Origin: an uncultured Spirochaetaceae bacterium
GTDB taxonomy: Bacteria; Spirochaetota; Spirochaetia; Treponematales; Treponemataceae
Direction: 5' to 3'
Length of the DNA stretch: 64,000 nucleotides
Assembly: GCA_902766125.1 (NCBI GenBank)
Contig: CACXCG010000051.1
Span: forward strand, 1-64,000
Below, one piece after another: positions 16,764 through 25,925 of this stretch (within the stretch, counting starts at the first letter, position 1; the number at the start of each line of letters is the position of its first letter). The position numbers were made by a program, and so were the translations under genes. A model generated the notes under the pieces. The model was given only the letters and a program-made list of their open reading frames with translations, was not told the origin of the DNA and did not search any database.

Positions 16764-19700
16764 ATCAAAGATACTTGCCCTCACTCTTATTTTTTGTACT
16801 CACACTGTTTTTGCGCAAGGTGGTGGATATGCAGTTACCCGTCAAATTCAAAATGTTGGATACACGGGAGTAGTTTACAATGCAACAAACGGACTTCCTA
16901 CATCAGATGCAAATTTTCTTTTAGGTTCAACAGATGGATATATGTGGATTGGAAGTTACAGTGGAGTGATCCGTTATGACGGAACAAATTTTGACTGGCT
17001 TCCCACTTCTACAGGCATTACCAGTTGCCGCGCATTTTATGAAGACAGCACACACAGAATTTGGGTTGGAACAAACGATAACGGAGTAGTTGTAATAGAC
17101 GGCGAAAAATACAGACACTACACCTACAAAGACGGGCTCCCCGCTTCGTCTATCCGCTGCTTTGCGGAAGATAAAAACAAAAATGTTTTTATTGCAACAT
17201 CATCGGGACTTGCCTATGTAACCGAAAGCGGAATTCTGTATCATCTTTCACATCCGCAGTTAGACAAAGAAAAAGTTTTAAAAATTGTTTCTGATTCAAC
17301 AGGAAAAATCTACGGCCAGACAACAAACGGCATTGTATTTGCTATAGAGAATAAAACCGTAACAGAATTATACACCAGCTCAGAACTGAACATGCCGCGC
17401 ATTACAACATTACTTGCAGATCCTCAAAAAGACGGAGATGTTTATTTGTGCTGCGAAGGCGGAAGCATATATTACGGACCGTTCGGAAAGAAAAGTGAAC
17501 AGCTGAAAAAAATTGATATCAGCCCTATTAACACCGTGCAATGGATTACTTACGATTGCGAACGTATATGGATTTGTTCAAACAATGAATTAGCATATCT
17601 TGATACGAATAACCGAGTACAGATTGTTTCAAACCTTCCCATAAACAGTTCTATAGAAATGATGACCTCTGACTACCAGGGGAATATGTGGGTCTGTTCA
17701 TCTTCTATGGGCGTAATGAAAATTGTAACAAATAATTTTGTCAACATAACACAGGATGCAAATCTTCCCGTAAAACCGGTAAATGCAACCTGCATACACA
17801 ATGGTCTTTTATACATTGGAACAGAAACAGGTCTGCACATTCTTGACAAAAACAATCACGAAATAAAAAATACACTTACGGAATTTATTGCCGACTCACG
17901 CATACGCTGTATCATCGAAGACAATGACAACAACCTGTGGATTGCAACCTACACAAACAACAAAGGCATTATTTGTCAGACTCCTGACGGAAAGATTACC
18001 ACGCTTACCACAAAGAACGGAATGCCCGACAACAAAATCCGCAACTTAAAAATTGCAAAAGACGGCAGCATTCTGTGCGGTTCAAACGGCGGACTTGCTA
18101 TAATCAGAAATAAACAGGTTGTAAGAACCTTCACAAGCGAAAATAATGATGTAATTACAAACACAACTTTTCTCACGATTGAAGAAGATGACGACGGAAC
18201 AATCTATGCAGGTAGTGACGGAGACGGTTTATATGTCATTACAGATTCTGACATCCGCAGGCTGGGAAGAGACGAAGGACTTACCAGCGATGTAATCATG
18301 CGCTTAAGAAAAGACACAATAAATGATGTCATGTGGATTATAACATCTAACTCAGTTCAATACATGAAAGACGGAGTTATTTACACCGTTAAGACATACC
18401 CCTACAGCAACAATTACGACATTGTCTTCAACAATCAAAACATAGCCTGGATTCTTACCGCTTACGGACTTCTTACCGTTTCTACAGAAGAATTAATTTC
18501 AGATTCGGTAACCGATTACAAACTGTACGGCATAGCAGACGGACTTCCCAGCACAATTACCGCAAACTCCTACAGCGAACTTGATGCAAGCGGTAATCTC
18601 TATCTCTGTTGCCGCGAAGGAGTTTCAAGCGTTAACATCAACAAATATACAGAGCAGAAATCTCAACCGCGAGTTGTTCTTAATTCCATTTACTGCGGAA
18701 ACGATAAAATCTTACCGAATGAAAATAAAACATACATTCTTCCGGCAACAAATGAACGCATTGTCATTTCAACTGCAGTTCTTGATTATACAATGACAAA
18801 CTCCGTTGTTCATGTGTTTCTTGAAGGAGCAGAAGACGATGGAATTACCGTAACCCGGGATGAACTTACTCCTCTTGAATACACAAGTCTTCCGTACGGC
18901 GACTATCAGCTGCACATTCAAATTTTAAGCAACAATAAAAAACGTGTGCTGTACGACACAAGTTATTTTATTATTAAGAAATTCCGTCTGTCAGAATTTA
19001 CTGAATTTAAAATGCTGCTTATTTCGCTGCTCGTTCTGTTTACCGGCTTTATTGTCTGGCGCATCATGAAGTCAACCGTTGTGGCATGGCAGGAAAAAAA
19101 GATTCAGGAAATAAAAGAAGAAGTTGAACGTGCCAACACCACAAAATCACGCTTTCTTTCAAACATGTCACAGGAAATAATTACACCATTGAACACAATA
19201 ATGTGTATGGATGAAATGATTCTGCGTGAAAAAAATGACAATGTTCCAAAAGAATACTCCGATTCCATAACAAACTACGGAATGGACATCCGCGAAGCAT
19301 CAGAATCACTCTTAAATCTTATAAATGATCTTCTGGAAATGTCAAAAATAGAAACCGGTGAATTTTCAGTTACAGAAACAGAGTATGATGTAAAATACCT
19401 CCTGCATTCGCTGATCATTCCTACCCGTCTTAAAGCTACTGACAAAAACCTTACTTTTACCGTTTCAATTGACGAAACCATTCCGCACCGCTTGTCCGGT
19501 GACATTGGAAAAATCCGTCAGATTCTTCTAAAGCTGCTTTCTAATGCAGTTGCATACACAGAAACAGGTGGCATAGAATTTACCGTTGATATAAAAAGCA
19601 GAGAAAACAACTACTGCACGCTCTTTGCAAGTGTAAAAGATACTGGAAACGGTGTACGCGAAGACTTAGCAAAAAACATGTTTGATGCATACAGTGCATA

Positions 19701-20331
19701 CGAAAATGTTTCCTCAAGCAACGTTAACTTAAAGACAGGGCTTAGCCTTGACATCTCAAAAAAATTTGCAACTCTCATGGGCGGCGACCTTACATACGTA
19801 ACAGAAGTAGGAAAAGGTTCTGAATTTATTTTTAAGCTTACGCAAAAAATCATAGACGCTACACCAATCGGTATCTTTGAAGAAAAAGAAACAGTCAGCG
19901 TGCGCAACGAATACAAACCGCAATTTATTGCACCTGATGCAGATGTTCTTGTTGCAAGCGCAAATGTCTTGAATCTTGACGTACTGGATAAACTGTTAAA
20001 ACCGACAAAGGTTTTTGTAACGCGTGCATACAACAGACAGGAATTCTTTGACAAGATCAGATTAAATGCTTTCAACATTGCGTTCATCGATCAGATGCTT
20101 TTTGAAGACAATGAAAATGAAATCAATGACATGATTGCACAAATCAAACAAATTGATCCAAAACTTCCTGTCTACATTCTGACAGAAAACAGTTTCTACA
20201 GCGAATCATTCTACGCCTCAAAAGGATTCAGCGGAACACTGGCACTTCCAGTTGACAGTGCTCTTCTGGAAAAAATAATTTTGAAACATCTTCCTGAAGA
20301 AATAATGGATACGGGAGAAGCACATGTTTGA
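16753..20331 (+). CDS. Beta-propeller hybrid receptor with pseudo-histidine kinase
   Basis: A 1192-residue protein. It starts at TTG 16753 behind the strong ribosome site gggaggaag, inside the previous gene, and this gives a signal peptide ending VFAQ. Residues 30-640 are Reg_prop beta-propeller repeats (YMWIGSYSGVIRYDG, RIWVGTNDNGVVV). A Y_Y_Y domain and one helix (about 755-775) follow, then a kinase module and a receiver-like module. In the H-box the phospho-acceptor His is Gln807 (FLSNMSQEIITPLN instead of SHEIRTPL). The ATPase part keeps the N-box and a DTGNGV motif but has an altered G2 (KTGLSLDIS). The receiver-like domain keeps one Asp (FIDQM, about 1113) but lacks the acidic pair (VLVASANVLN). 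It is probably a signalling scaffold or allosteric partner, not a normal phosphorelay kinase. Confidence 0.88.
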   Translation: MSFKSKILALTLIFCTHTVFAQGGGYAVTRQIQNVGYTGVVYNATNGLPTSDANFLLGSTDGYMWIGSYSGVIRYDGTNFDWLPTSTGITSCRAFYEDSTHRIWVGTNDNGVVVIDGEKYRHYTYKDGLPASSIRCFAEDKNKNVFIATSSGLAYVTESGILYHLSHPQLDKEKVLKIVSDSTGKIYGQTTNGIVFAIENKTVTELYTSSELNMPRITTLLADPQKDGDVYLCCEGGSIYYGPFGKKSEQLKKIDISPINTVQWITYDCERIWICSNNELAYLDTNNRVQIVSNLPINSSIEMMTSDYQGNMWVCSSSMGVMKIVTNNFVNITQDANLPVKPVNATCIHNGLLYIGTETGLHILDKNNHEIKNTLTEFIADSRIRCIIEDNDNNLWIATYTNNKGIICQTPDGKITTLTTKNGMPDNKIRNLKIAKDGSILCGSNGGLAIIRNKQVVRTFTSENNDVITNTTFLTIEEDDDGTIYAGSDGDGLYVITDSDIRRLGRDEGLTSDVIMRLRKDTINDVMWIITSNSVQYMKDGVIYTVKTYPYSNNYDIVFNNQNIAWILTAYGLLTVSTEELISDSVTDYKLYGIADGLPSTITANSYSELDASGNLYLCCREGVSSVNINKYTEQKSQPRVVLNSIYCGNDKILPNENKTYILPATNERIVISTAVLDYTMTNSVVHVFLEGAEDDGITVTRDELTPLEYTSLPYGDYQLHIQILSNNKKRVLYDTSYFIIKKFRLSEFTEFKMLLISLLVLFTGFIVWRIMKSTVVAWQEKKIQEIKEEVERANTTKSRFLSNMSQEIITPLNTIMCMDEMILREKNDNVPKEYSDSITNYGMDIREASESLLNLINDLLEMSKIETGEFSVTETEYDVKYLLHSLIIPTRLKATDKNLTFTVSIDETIPHRLSGDIGKIRQILLKLLSNAVAYTETGGIEFTVDIKSRENNYCTLFASVKDTGNGVREDLAKNMFDAYSAYENVSSSNVNLKTGLSLDISKKFATLMGGDLTYVTEVGKGSEFIFKLTQKIIDATPIGIFEEKETVSVRNEYKPQFIAPDADVLVASANVLNLDVLDKLLKPTKVFVTRAYNRQEFFDKIRLNAFNIAFIDQMLFEDNENEINDMIAQIKQIDPKLPVYILTENSFYSESFYASKGFSGTLALPVDSALLEKIILKHLPEEIMDTGEAHV

Positions 20332-22543
20332 TATAATCCGCAACCACCAGATGAACATAATGCTCTGCCTTTGTGCAATTTGTGCTTCAATGGCAGTCAT
20401 GCTTGTCCACACTCAATTTCTTTCCAAACGGCGCAAATATATTTTAATAGGAATGGAAGTTCTTGCCACACTTTTGCTTTTCTTTGACAGACTAGCCTAT
20501 ATCTATGCCGGTGATCCAAGTTCAACCGGATACGTAATGGTCAGGCTTTCAAACTTTTTTGTATTCTTTATAACCAGTGCAATTATATTGTTCTTTAATT
20601 TCTATTTAATTGATTTATTAAAAAAAGAAGGAAACCTGGCAGTCGTTCCACGAAGACTTTTATTCACAGGAATTGCCGCTGCAGTTGGTATGCTGCTTTC
20701 TGTTGTATCGGTATTTACAAACATGTATTACTATTTTGATGCTCAAAACTATTATCACCGTGGCACCGGATTTCTTGTTGCATACATTATTCCTGTCATC
20801 TGCCCGCTTATTCAGTTTACTGCAGTTGTGAAACACAGAAAAAGTTTCAGTAAGTTTATTTACGTAGCATTATGGTTATACATCTTTATTCCGCTTGGAA
20901 TGGGAATCCTTCAGATTTTTACATATGGAATCTCTATCGTTAATATATCCATGGTTCTTGTTTCTATCTTTCTGTATTTCTTTAATTTTCTTGATGCAAA
21001 CGATTCCGTCAGAAAAGCACACGAAATTGAAATACAGGGTTTTAAAGAAGCACAGCAAAGAATCAGACAGTTTTTTGGAGATGCATGTGCAGCCTATGCG
21101 CGTACCGTTGAACAAAAGGATGAAGAAATCAAAGGCCGCTGTTTACGAACCGCTCAGATTGCACGACAAATAGCACAGAAGGCAAATAAAAGCGAAGAAG
21201 AATGTAATAAAATCTATTACGCAGCCTACCTGTGTGATGCCGGAGCAGAAGCACTTTCATGCATAAAAGAATATCCGTATTTAAGCGAAACCGCAAAATA
21301 TGTCGGACAGCGCTATGATGAAAAACTTCCTGAGTATGCACGGCTTATCACTGTTGCAAAAGAATATGAACGAATGATTCACGATCCGTTGATTCCAAAT
21401 TTCTATGCACGGGAAACTTTTATTCGTGAAGCGGGATCAAAATACGACCCTCTGTTTGCAAAACTAGCATTTCAACTACTTGATGAAAAAACACAGGCCG
21501 GGGAATTCTTTGAAGCAACCAGTCAGATGCAGACAGAGCTTACCTGCAATGATTATCGCGACAACGTCTCTACAGGTGTTGCTGTATCTCAGGAAATAAC
21601 AGATATAACATTTAACTGTGAACCACTTGGAACAGAAAAACCATTTTCTGCACCGTCAATTGTGCTGTTTGATTCTTTTGATGCTCAGGTCAAAAACACT
21701 CCAGAAGAAATAGACGCACACAAATATCTTGAATACGGTGAAATCTGGTTTGATGAGCACATTATTTCTTCGGGCGCACGCAACATGGAAGTTCGAAACG
21801 TTATGGAACATGTTGACACTAACTCGTATAAAATTACCTGTATGCGTTACGAAGATCACCTGCTGTTAAAGATGTACGGCACTCAGAAAGATTTTGATGT
21901 CATTGTTGCCCTTCCCACAGCATCAAAGGCAGCCTACATTGGTCTTACCGGAGAGAATGTACACATCAGCAGCATAGAAATAAACAAGACGACACAAAAG
22001 GCACAGGAAGCAGATATTCCGCGAATAGCTCAGAAAGTTAATTACACAGATCGAATAGAATCAGACATATCAAATATTCAGATAGTTAAGCCTCTGGAAT
22101 ACTTTACAAAACCAATAAAGGTAAAAGATAAAATGAGGCTCTTCTTCCACGCACAGAGTCTTCCCGATGCAAATCTTGTCTGGCACTGCCCCTATGTTAT
22201 TTTATATTCTTCGGATGACAAAAATGTACACGGAAAAAATTATCATGAATACGCAATGATAAAATTTGACGGGGAAGATAACGGTTCAAATAAGTTTTCT
22301 GAAAACAATTTTGTAATGAAAAAGACAGAAAGCTTTAAAACCTGGGACGACTGGAAAGAACAGAATAAAGCAGGCTATGAATGTCAGATTGAATTCTTTA
22401 AGACAGGAAATGAAGTTACCATAAAGACACAGAACAAAGGTATCTCTATTCAGAACACATCAAAAATTCTGGACGGAGCAAAAGACATTTATGTAACGCT
22501 TTCCGGAGACCAGATAGCCCTTACCGACATACGCATCCGCTAA
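20324..22543 (+). CDS. Seven-helix membrane protein with degenerate HD-GYP domain and unknown C-terminal domain
   Basis: A 739-residue protein starting at ATG 20324, overlapping the previous gene by 8 bp. Residues 8-225 form about seven membrane helices, like the 7TM input of diguanylate cyclases. The segment after them (about 235-400) aligns by eye with HD-GYP domains (ARTVEQKDEEIKGRCLRTAQ, cf. AVEAKDxYTxGHSxRV). The His of the HD pair is Cys304 (YLCDAGAEAL), the GK is lost, the HHE motif has become GQRYDEKLP, and the middle is shortened. It should therefore be catalytically dead. The last 340 residues form a beta-rich region with two similar-looking segments (IVLFDSFDAQ; DRIESDISNIQIVKPL), perhaps jelly-roll-like. 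I do not recognise that part. Confidence 0.7.
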   Translation: MFDIIRNHQMNIMLCLCAICASMAVMLVHTQFLSKRRKYILIGMEVLATLLLFFDRLAYIYAGDPSSTGYVMVRLSNFFVFFITSAIILFFNFYLIDLLKKEGNLAVVPRRLLFTGIAAAVGMLLSVVSVFTNMYYYFDAQNYYHRGTGFLVAYIIPVICPLIQFTAVVKHRKSFSKFIYVALWLYIFIPLGMGILQIFTYGISIVNISMVLVSIFLYFFNFLDANDSVRKAHEIEIQGFKEAQQRIRQFFGDACAAYARTVEQKDEEIKGRCLRTAQIARQIAQKANKSEEECNKIYYAAYLCDAGAEALSCIKEYPYLSETAKYVGQRYDEKLPEYARLITVAKEYERMIHDPLIPNFYARETFIREAGSKYDPLFAKLAFQLLDEKTQAGEFFEATSQMQTELTCNDYRDNVSTGVAVSQEITDITFNCEPLGTEKPFSAPSIVLFDSFDAQVKNTPEEIDAHKYLEYGEIWFDEHIISSGARNMEVRNVMEHVDTNSYKITCMRYEDHLLLKMYGTQKDFDVIVALPTASKAAYIGLTGENVHISSIEINKTTQKAQEADIPRIAQKVNYTDRIESDISNIQIVKPLEYFTKPIKVKDKMRLFFHAQSLPDANLVWHCPYVILYSSDDKNVHGKNYHEYAMIKFDGEDNGSNKFSENNFVMKKTESFKTWDDWKEQNKAGYECQIEFFKTGNEVTIKTQNKGISIQNTSKILDGAKDIYVTLSGDQIALTDIRIR

Positions 22544-22562
22544 CCAGCAAGGGCATGGCATT

Positions 22563-25550
22563 TTATTCGTGCATTGTGTACTCAATATCCTCATCTATCA
22601 GATGAATCATTGCATCTGCAACACGAGGATCAAACTGTTGTCCGCGCCACTTAAGTATTTCTGCACGAACAGTTTCCTGTGACAGGTAACTTCGGTAACT
22701 GCGGTTTGAAGTCATGGCATCGTAAGCATCAGCTACACCAATAATGCGTGCAATCCACGGAATGTCTTCACCCGCAAGACCATCGGGATATCCTTTGCCG
22801 TCATAGCGTTCGTGATGACTTCGGGCACCAATTGAAATCTCCGGCATAGAAGAAATAGTCTTTAAGATGTCGCTTCCAATTACGGGGTGCGTCTTTATGA
22901 TTTCATATTCTTCATCAGTCAGTTTGGAAGGCTTATTGATAATTGCATTGGGAATTCCAATTTTACCAATATCATGCAGCAAAGCAACATAGTAAATTTT
23001 TTCCTGCGTCTGTTCATCTTCGCCCAAAGCAGCTGACAGCATGCGGGAATATTTTGCAACACGGTTTGAATGACCTTTTGTGTATTTATCTTTAGCATCT
23101 ATTGTCTGTGCAAGGGCTGCCGTAACTTCCATAGAAAGTTTTTTAATTTCTTCCTGACGTTTTCTAAACGAGGCAAACCTAAGCAGAACCATCAGCAGTG
23201 CAACACCAATAACTACAACGGTAACAAGAGCAATAAACCAGCTTTTCTGCCACAGGTACGCTTCTTTAATAATTTCGATGCTTACCGTCATTGCATTTTC
23301 TACATATTTGCTGGTTGGAGCACTGTCGGGATTTCGTGCCATAACAGAAAACCTGTATTTTCCCGGCTTTAAGTTTGTGTAGCTTGCAACACGTTCCGTT
23401 GTCCAGTCACTATAATCAGAATCAAAGCCTTCAAGCCGAGTTTTAAACTGAACCTGCTCTGACGAAATAAGTGAGATGCCTGTATATTTTAAATTAAGAC
23501 GTTTAACATCAGGAGGAATTATCAGAGTATCGGTTGCAGAAAGATCAACACGCTCAGCATCAAGCACTGCTGTCTGAATCTTAACAGTCGGAATGGTTGC
23601 TATAGAGGCATTGCGCACCGGATCTCGTACAGTAAAACCATCGATAAGCGTAAACCACAAGCGGCCCTTATCATCTTTCATGGAAACAGATGTAGATGTA
23701 ACACCTCCGGAAATAATACCGTCCATCTTAGAAAAGTATGTTGGTGTTAACGACTTTAACAAACCGTCCATGACTTTATCCATATCCGAAAGCTTTACGC
23801 TCATAATACCCTGATTTGTCGTTGCCCACACACGCTGCGTATAATCTACAAGAACCTGGAACACGCCGTCAGAGCCAAATCCGTTTGTAAGGTCAAAGTT
23901 AAAAATGGAATCATCTGTTTTTGAAATAATGCTGACACCAGAGCCAGTACAAACCCAAACTTCTCCGTCACGCACAGAAGAAATCTTAAAGATAATATTT
24001 CCCACTAGTCCATCGTCTTTTGTAATTTTTTTTACAATTTCTTTTGTCTTCGGATTAAACACATACACGCCGCCACCGTCAGTTCCAAACCAGATTAATC
24101 CATCGGTGTCTTCATACAGACACATGATAAAATCATTTTCAAGAGTACCACCCTTGTTGATATTCGTAATCTGACCATTCGAGTGATTTATAATGGAAAG
24201 CCCAGTTGTTGTTCCTACATACAGATCACCGTTCGCTATCTGCAGGGCAACCCGCGCATTATCTCCTGCAAGTCCGTTAGCTTTATTCCAATGCTGTATG
24301 GTACCGTTACGGTTAATTTTTATCTGACCTTTATTCTGATAGCAGGACACAAGCACTGCACCATCTGCAGTAACACCCACATGACGGATTCTTACGTTTT
24401 TGCAGTATTCGGTAATAGAGTTTTGTATGAACGCATTGTTTCGGTAACAGTACAGTCCATTATCACAGGCAAGCCACACTACATCACGGAATGTATCCTG
24501 TGCAATTGCATTAACTGTTGTAGACATATTGGTTGTCTGGAATTTTCCCAGGCAGACTTTTTGAATTCCGCCGCGATCAAGAGCAATCCAAATATTTTTT
24601 TCTTTGTCTTCAATGATTTCGTTTACACCTTCATCAACAAGAATATCATTCTGTGAAGCATACGATATGATTCCGTCGTGAAGCACTGCAATTCCTGAAT
24701 CAGTTCCAAACCACATATTCTTTGAAGAATCCTGCAGGATACAGTTGATGGAAGTTGCCTTTTGTTCCCCATGAGCAATATTATAAACCGTTTCCCTTTC
24801 TGAAGTTTTGCGGACAACATAATACGGTGCAACTCCATACCAGAAAGTTCCCGAAACATCCTGCATCATTGTCGTTACAACCGGAGATTCAATTGACTGA
24901 ATTACATCTGCAATTTCAAATTTTCCGCCCGTATAACAGATCAGTCCGTTACCCGACTGAGTGATAATCCACACGCGGCCTGCAGTGTCACAGTACAATT
25001 TATTTACAATGAATAAGTTTCCGTTTGGAATTGTTTCAAAACCGGCAGGCTGAACAACAGTATCATTATTTAAGCATATAATACCAGAAGCGGTACCAAT
25101 CCAGATGTATCCGTTTTTATCTTCGCAAATTGCACGGATAGAATTATTGGGAAGTCCATCAGCTACCGTATATTTTTTTATTTCGCCATCTGTTTTTATA
25201 CACAGAAGGCCTTCATCATTGGAACCAATCCAGATGTTATCGCAGGAATCCTGGAAAGTTGTGCGTGCACTTATAAAATCATAGCGCTCGTCATACAAAC
25301 GGTTTATGTCTATAAACTCGACGCCGTCAAAGCGAAGCAATCCGCTGTACGTTCCGAAATACATATAGCCGTCGTGATCCTGCATAATATCGGTAACCGT
25401 ATTTGCAGAAAGTCCGTTCTCTGCATTCCAGTTTCTGCTTACATAATCCTTAAAGAAAGAATCACTTGAAGGTGCACTAGATGCATGAACATTCAGCGCA
25501 GAAAAAATCAGTATGACAGATGATAATAAAACGTATCGACTTTTTTTCAT
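22563..25550 (-). CDS. Beta-propeller receptor with active HD-GYP phosphodiesterase domain
   Basis: A 995-residue protein. The signal peptide ends near NVHAS, Reg_prop propeller repeats occupy about residues 35-660 (YMYFGTYSGLLRFDG, YIWIGTASGIICL), a Y_Y_Y domain follows (about 680-765), then one membrane helix (about 772-795) and a cytosolic HD-GYP domain. The catalytic motifs are intact: KGHSNRVAKYS, HDIGKIGIPN (about 859-868), KTHPVIGSDIL and HHERYDGKGYPDG (about 911-923). Ligand sensing at the propeller likely controls c-di-GMP breakdown. It has the same extracellular design as the pseudo-kinase at 16753 but a different output, and it converges on that cluster with only 19 bp between stop codons. 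It is probably co-transcribed with the small gene upstream at 25845. Confidence 0.92.
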   Translation of the reverse strand: MKKSRYVLLSSVILIFSALNVHASSAPSSDSFFKDYVSRNWNAENGLSANTVTDIMQDHDGYMYFGTYSGLLRFDGVEFIDINRLYDERYDFISARTTFQDSCDNIWIGSNDEGLLCIKTDGEIKKYTVADGLPNNSIRAICEDKNGYIWIGTASGIICLNNDTVVQPAGFETIPNGNLFIVNKLYCDTAGRVWIITQSGNGLICYTGGKFEIADVIQSIESPVVTTMMQDVSGTFWYGVAPYYVVRKTSERETVYNIAHGEQKATSINCILQDSSKNMWFGTDSGIAVLHDGIISYASQNDILVDEGVNEIIEDKEKNIWIALDRGGIQKVCLGKFQTTNMSTTVNAIAQDTFRDVVWLACDNGLYCYRNNAFIQNSITEYCKNVRIRHVGVTADGAVLVSCYQNKGQIKINRNGTIQHWNKANGLAGDNARVALQIANGDLYVGTTTGLSIINHSNGQITNINKGGTLENDFIMCLYEDTDGLIWFGTDGGGVYVFNPKTKEIVKKITKDDGLVGNIIFKISSVRDGEVWVCTGSGVSIISKTDDSIFNFDLTNGFGSDGVFQVLVDYTQRVWATTNQGIMSVKLSDMDKVMDGLLKSLTPTYFSKMDGIISGGVTSTSVSMKDDKGRLWFTLIDGFTVRDPVRNASIATIPTVKIQTAVLDAERVDLSATDTLIIPPDVKRLNLKYTGISLISSEQVQFKTRLEGFDSDYSDWTTERVASYTNLKPGKYRFSVMARNPDSAPTSKYVENAMTVSIEIIKEAYLWQKSWFIALVTVVVIGVALLMVLLRFASFRKRQEEIKKLSMEVTAALAQTIDAKDKYTKGHSNRVAKYSRMLSAALGEDEQTQEKIYYVALLHDIGKIGIPNAIINKPSKLTDEEYEIIKTHPVIGSDILKTISSMPEISIGARSHHERYDGKGYPDGLAGEDIPWIARIIGVADAYDAMTSNRSYRSYLSQETVRAEILKWRGQQFDPRVADAMIHLIDEDIEYTMHE

Positions 25551-25572
25551 GAGAGCACCACCTTAGCGCAGG

Positions 25573-25845
25573 TTATTTTCCGCCAAAAATCTTAAATCCT
25601 TTATGCGCCGGCTTTTCCTGTTCAGTCTGAACATCAGAACCTGAGTCTGAGGCATTCTGTTCAGCAGCAAGCGTTTCTTCCATTGCAACCTTAAGTTTAT
25701 CCAAAACGCCATCAAGAAGCACCATGGCCATGTTGAGCTGTTTGTCAACTTCTGCGGGCATTCCTTCAATGTTGTTCTGCCATTCGTCAAAAAGCGTGTT
25801 ATACGCCTTGTTCATGTTTGCATAGGTCTGTTTCGTAACTTTCAT
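25573..25845 (-). CDS. Small helical protein, first gene of the propeller-HD-GYP operon
   Basis: A 90-residue cytosolic protein, mostly helical (KQTYANMNKAYNTLFDEWQ; AEVDKQLNMAMVLLDGVLDKL), with an acidic Ser/Asp/Glu-rich tail and a basic C-terminus (HKGFKIFGGK). It has no signal peptide and I do not recognise a family. It is accepted as real because its ATG lies 7 bases behind a well-formed extended -10 promoter (25853-25881) and the propeller gene follows after 22 bp. It may be an adaptor for the downstream HD-GYP protein, but that is only a guess from position. Confidence 0.6.
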   Translation of the reverse strand: MKVTKQTYANMNKAYNTLFDEWQNNIEGMPAEVDKQLNMAMVLLDGVLDKLKVAMEETLAAEQNASDSGSDVQTEQEKPAHKGFKIFGGK

Positions 25846-25852
25846 ACTAAAA

Positions 25853-25881
25853 AGTATAGCATATTTTTGTGAAATTTGCTA
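25853..25881 (-). promoter_or_regulatory. Extended -10 promoter giving a near-leaderless transcript
   Basis: On the minus strand: TAGCAA, 17-bp spacer, TGC-TATACT, then 7 bases to the ATG at 25845. There is no ribosome site in the 7 bases. It is the minus-strand member of a promoter class repeated in this window. Confidence 0.6.
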
Positions 25882-25925
25882 TGATTCTATGCGTAGTAAT
25901 CAGCTTACAGGCAGAGAGGTCAAAA

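Noticed and set aside
16753-20331. Ordinary hybrid two-component sensor kinase
   Set aside because: The H-box His is Gln and the receiver lacks its acidic pair, so normal phosphotransfer cannot be assumed.
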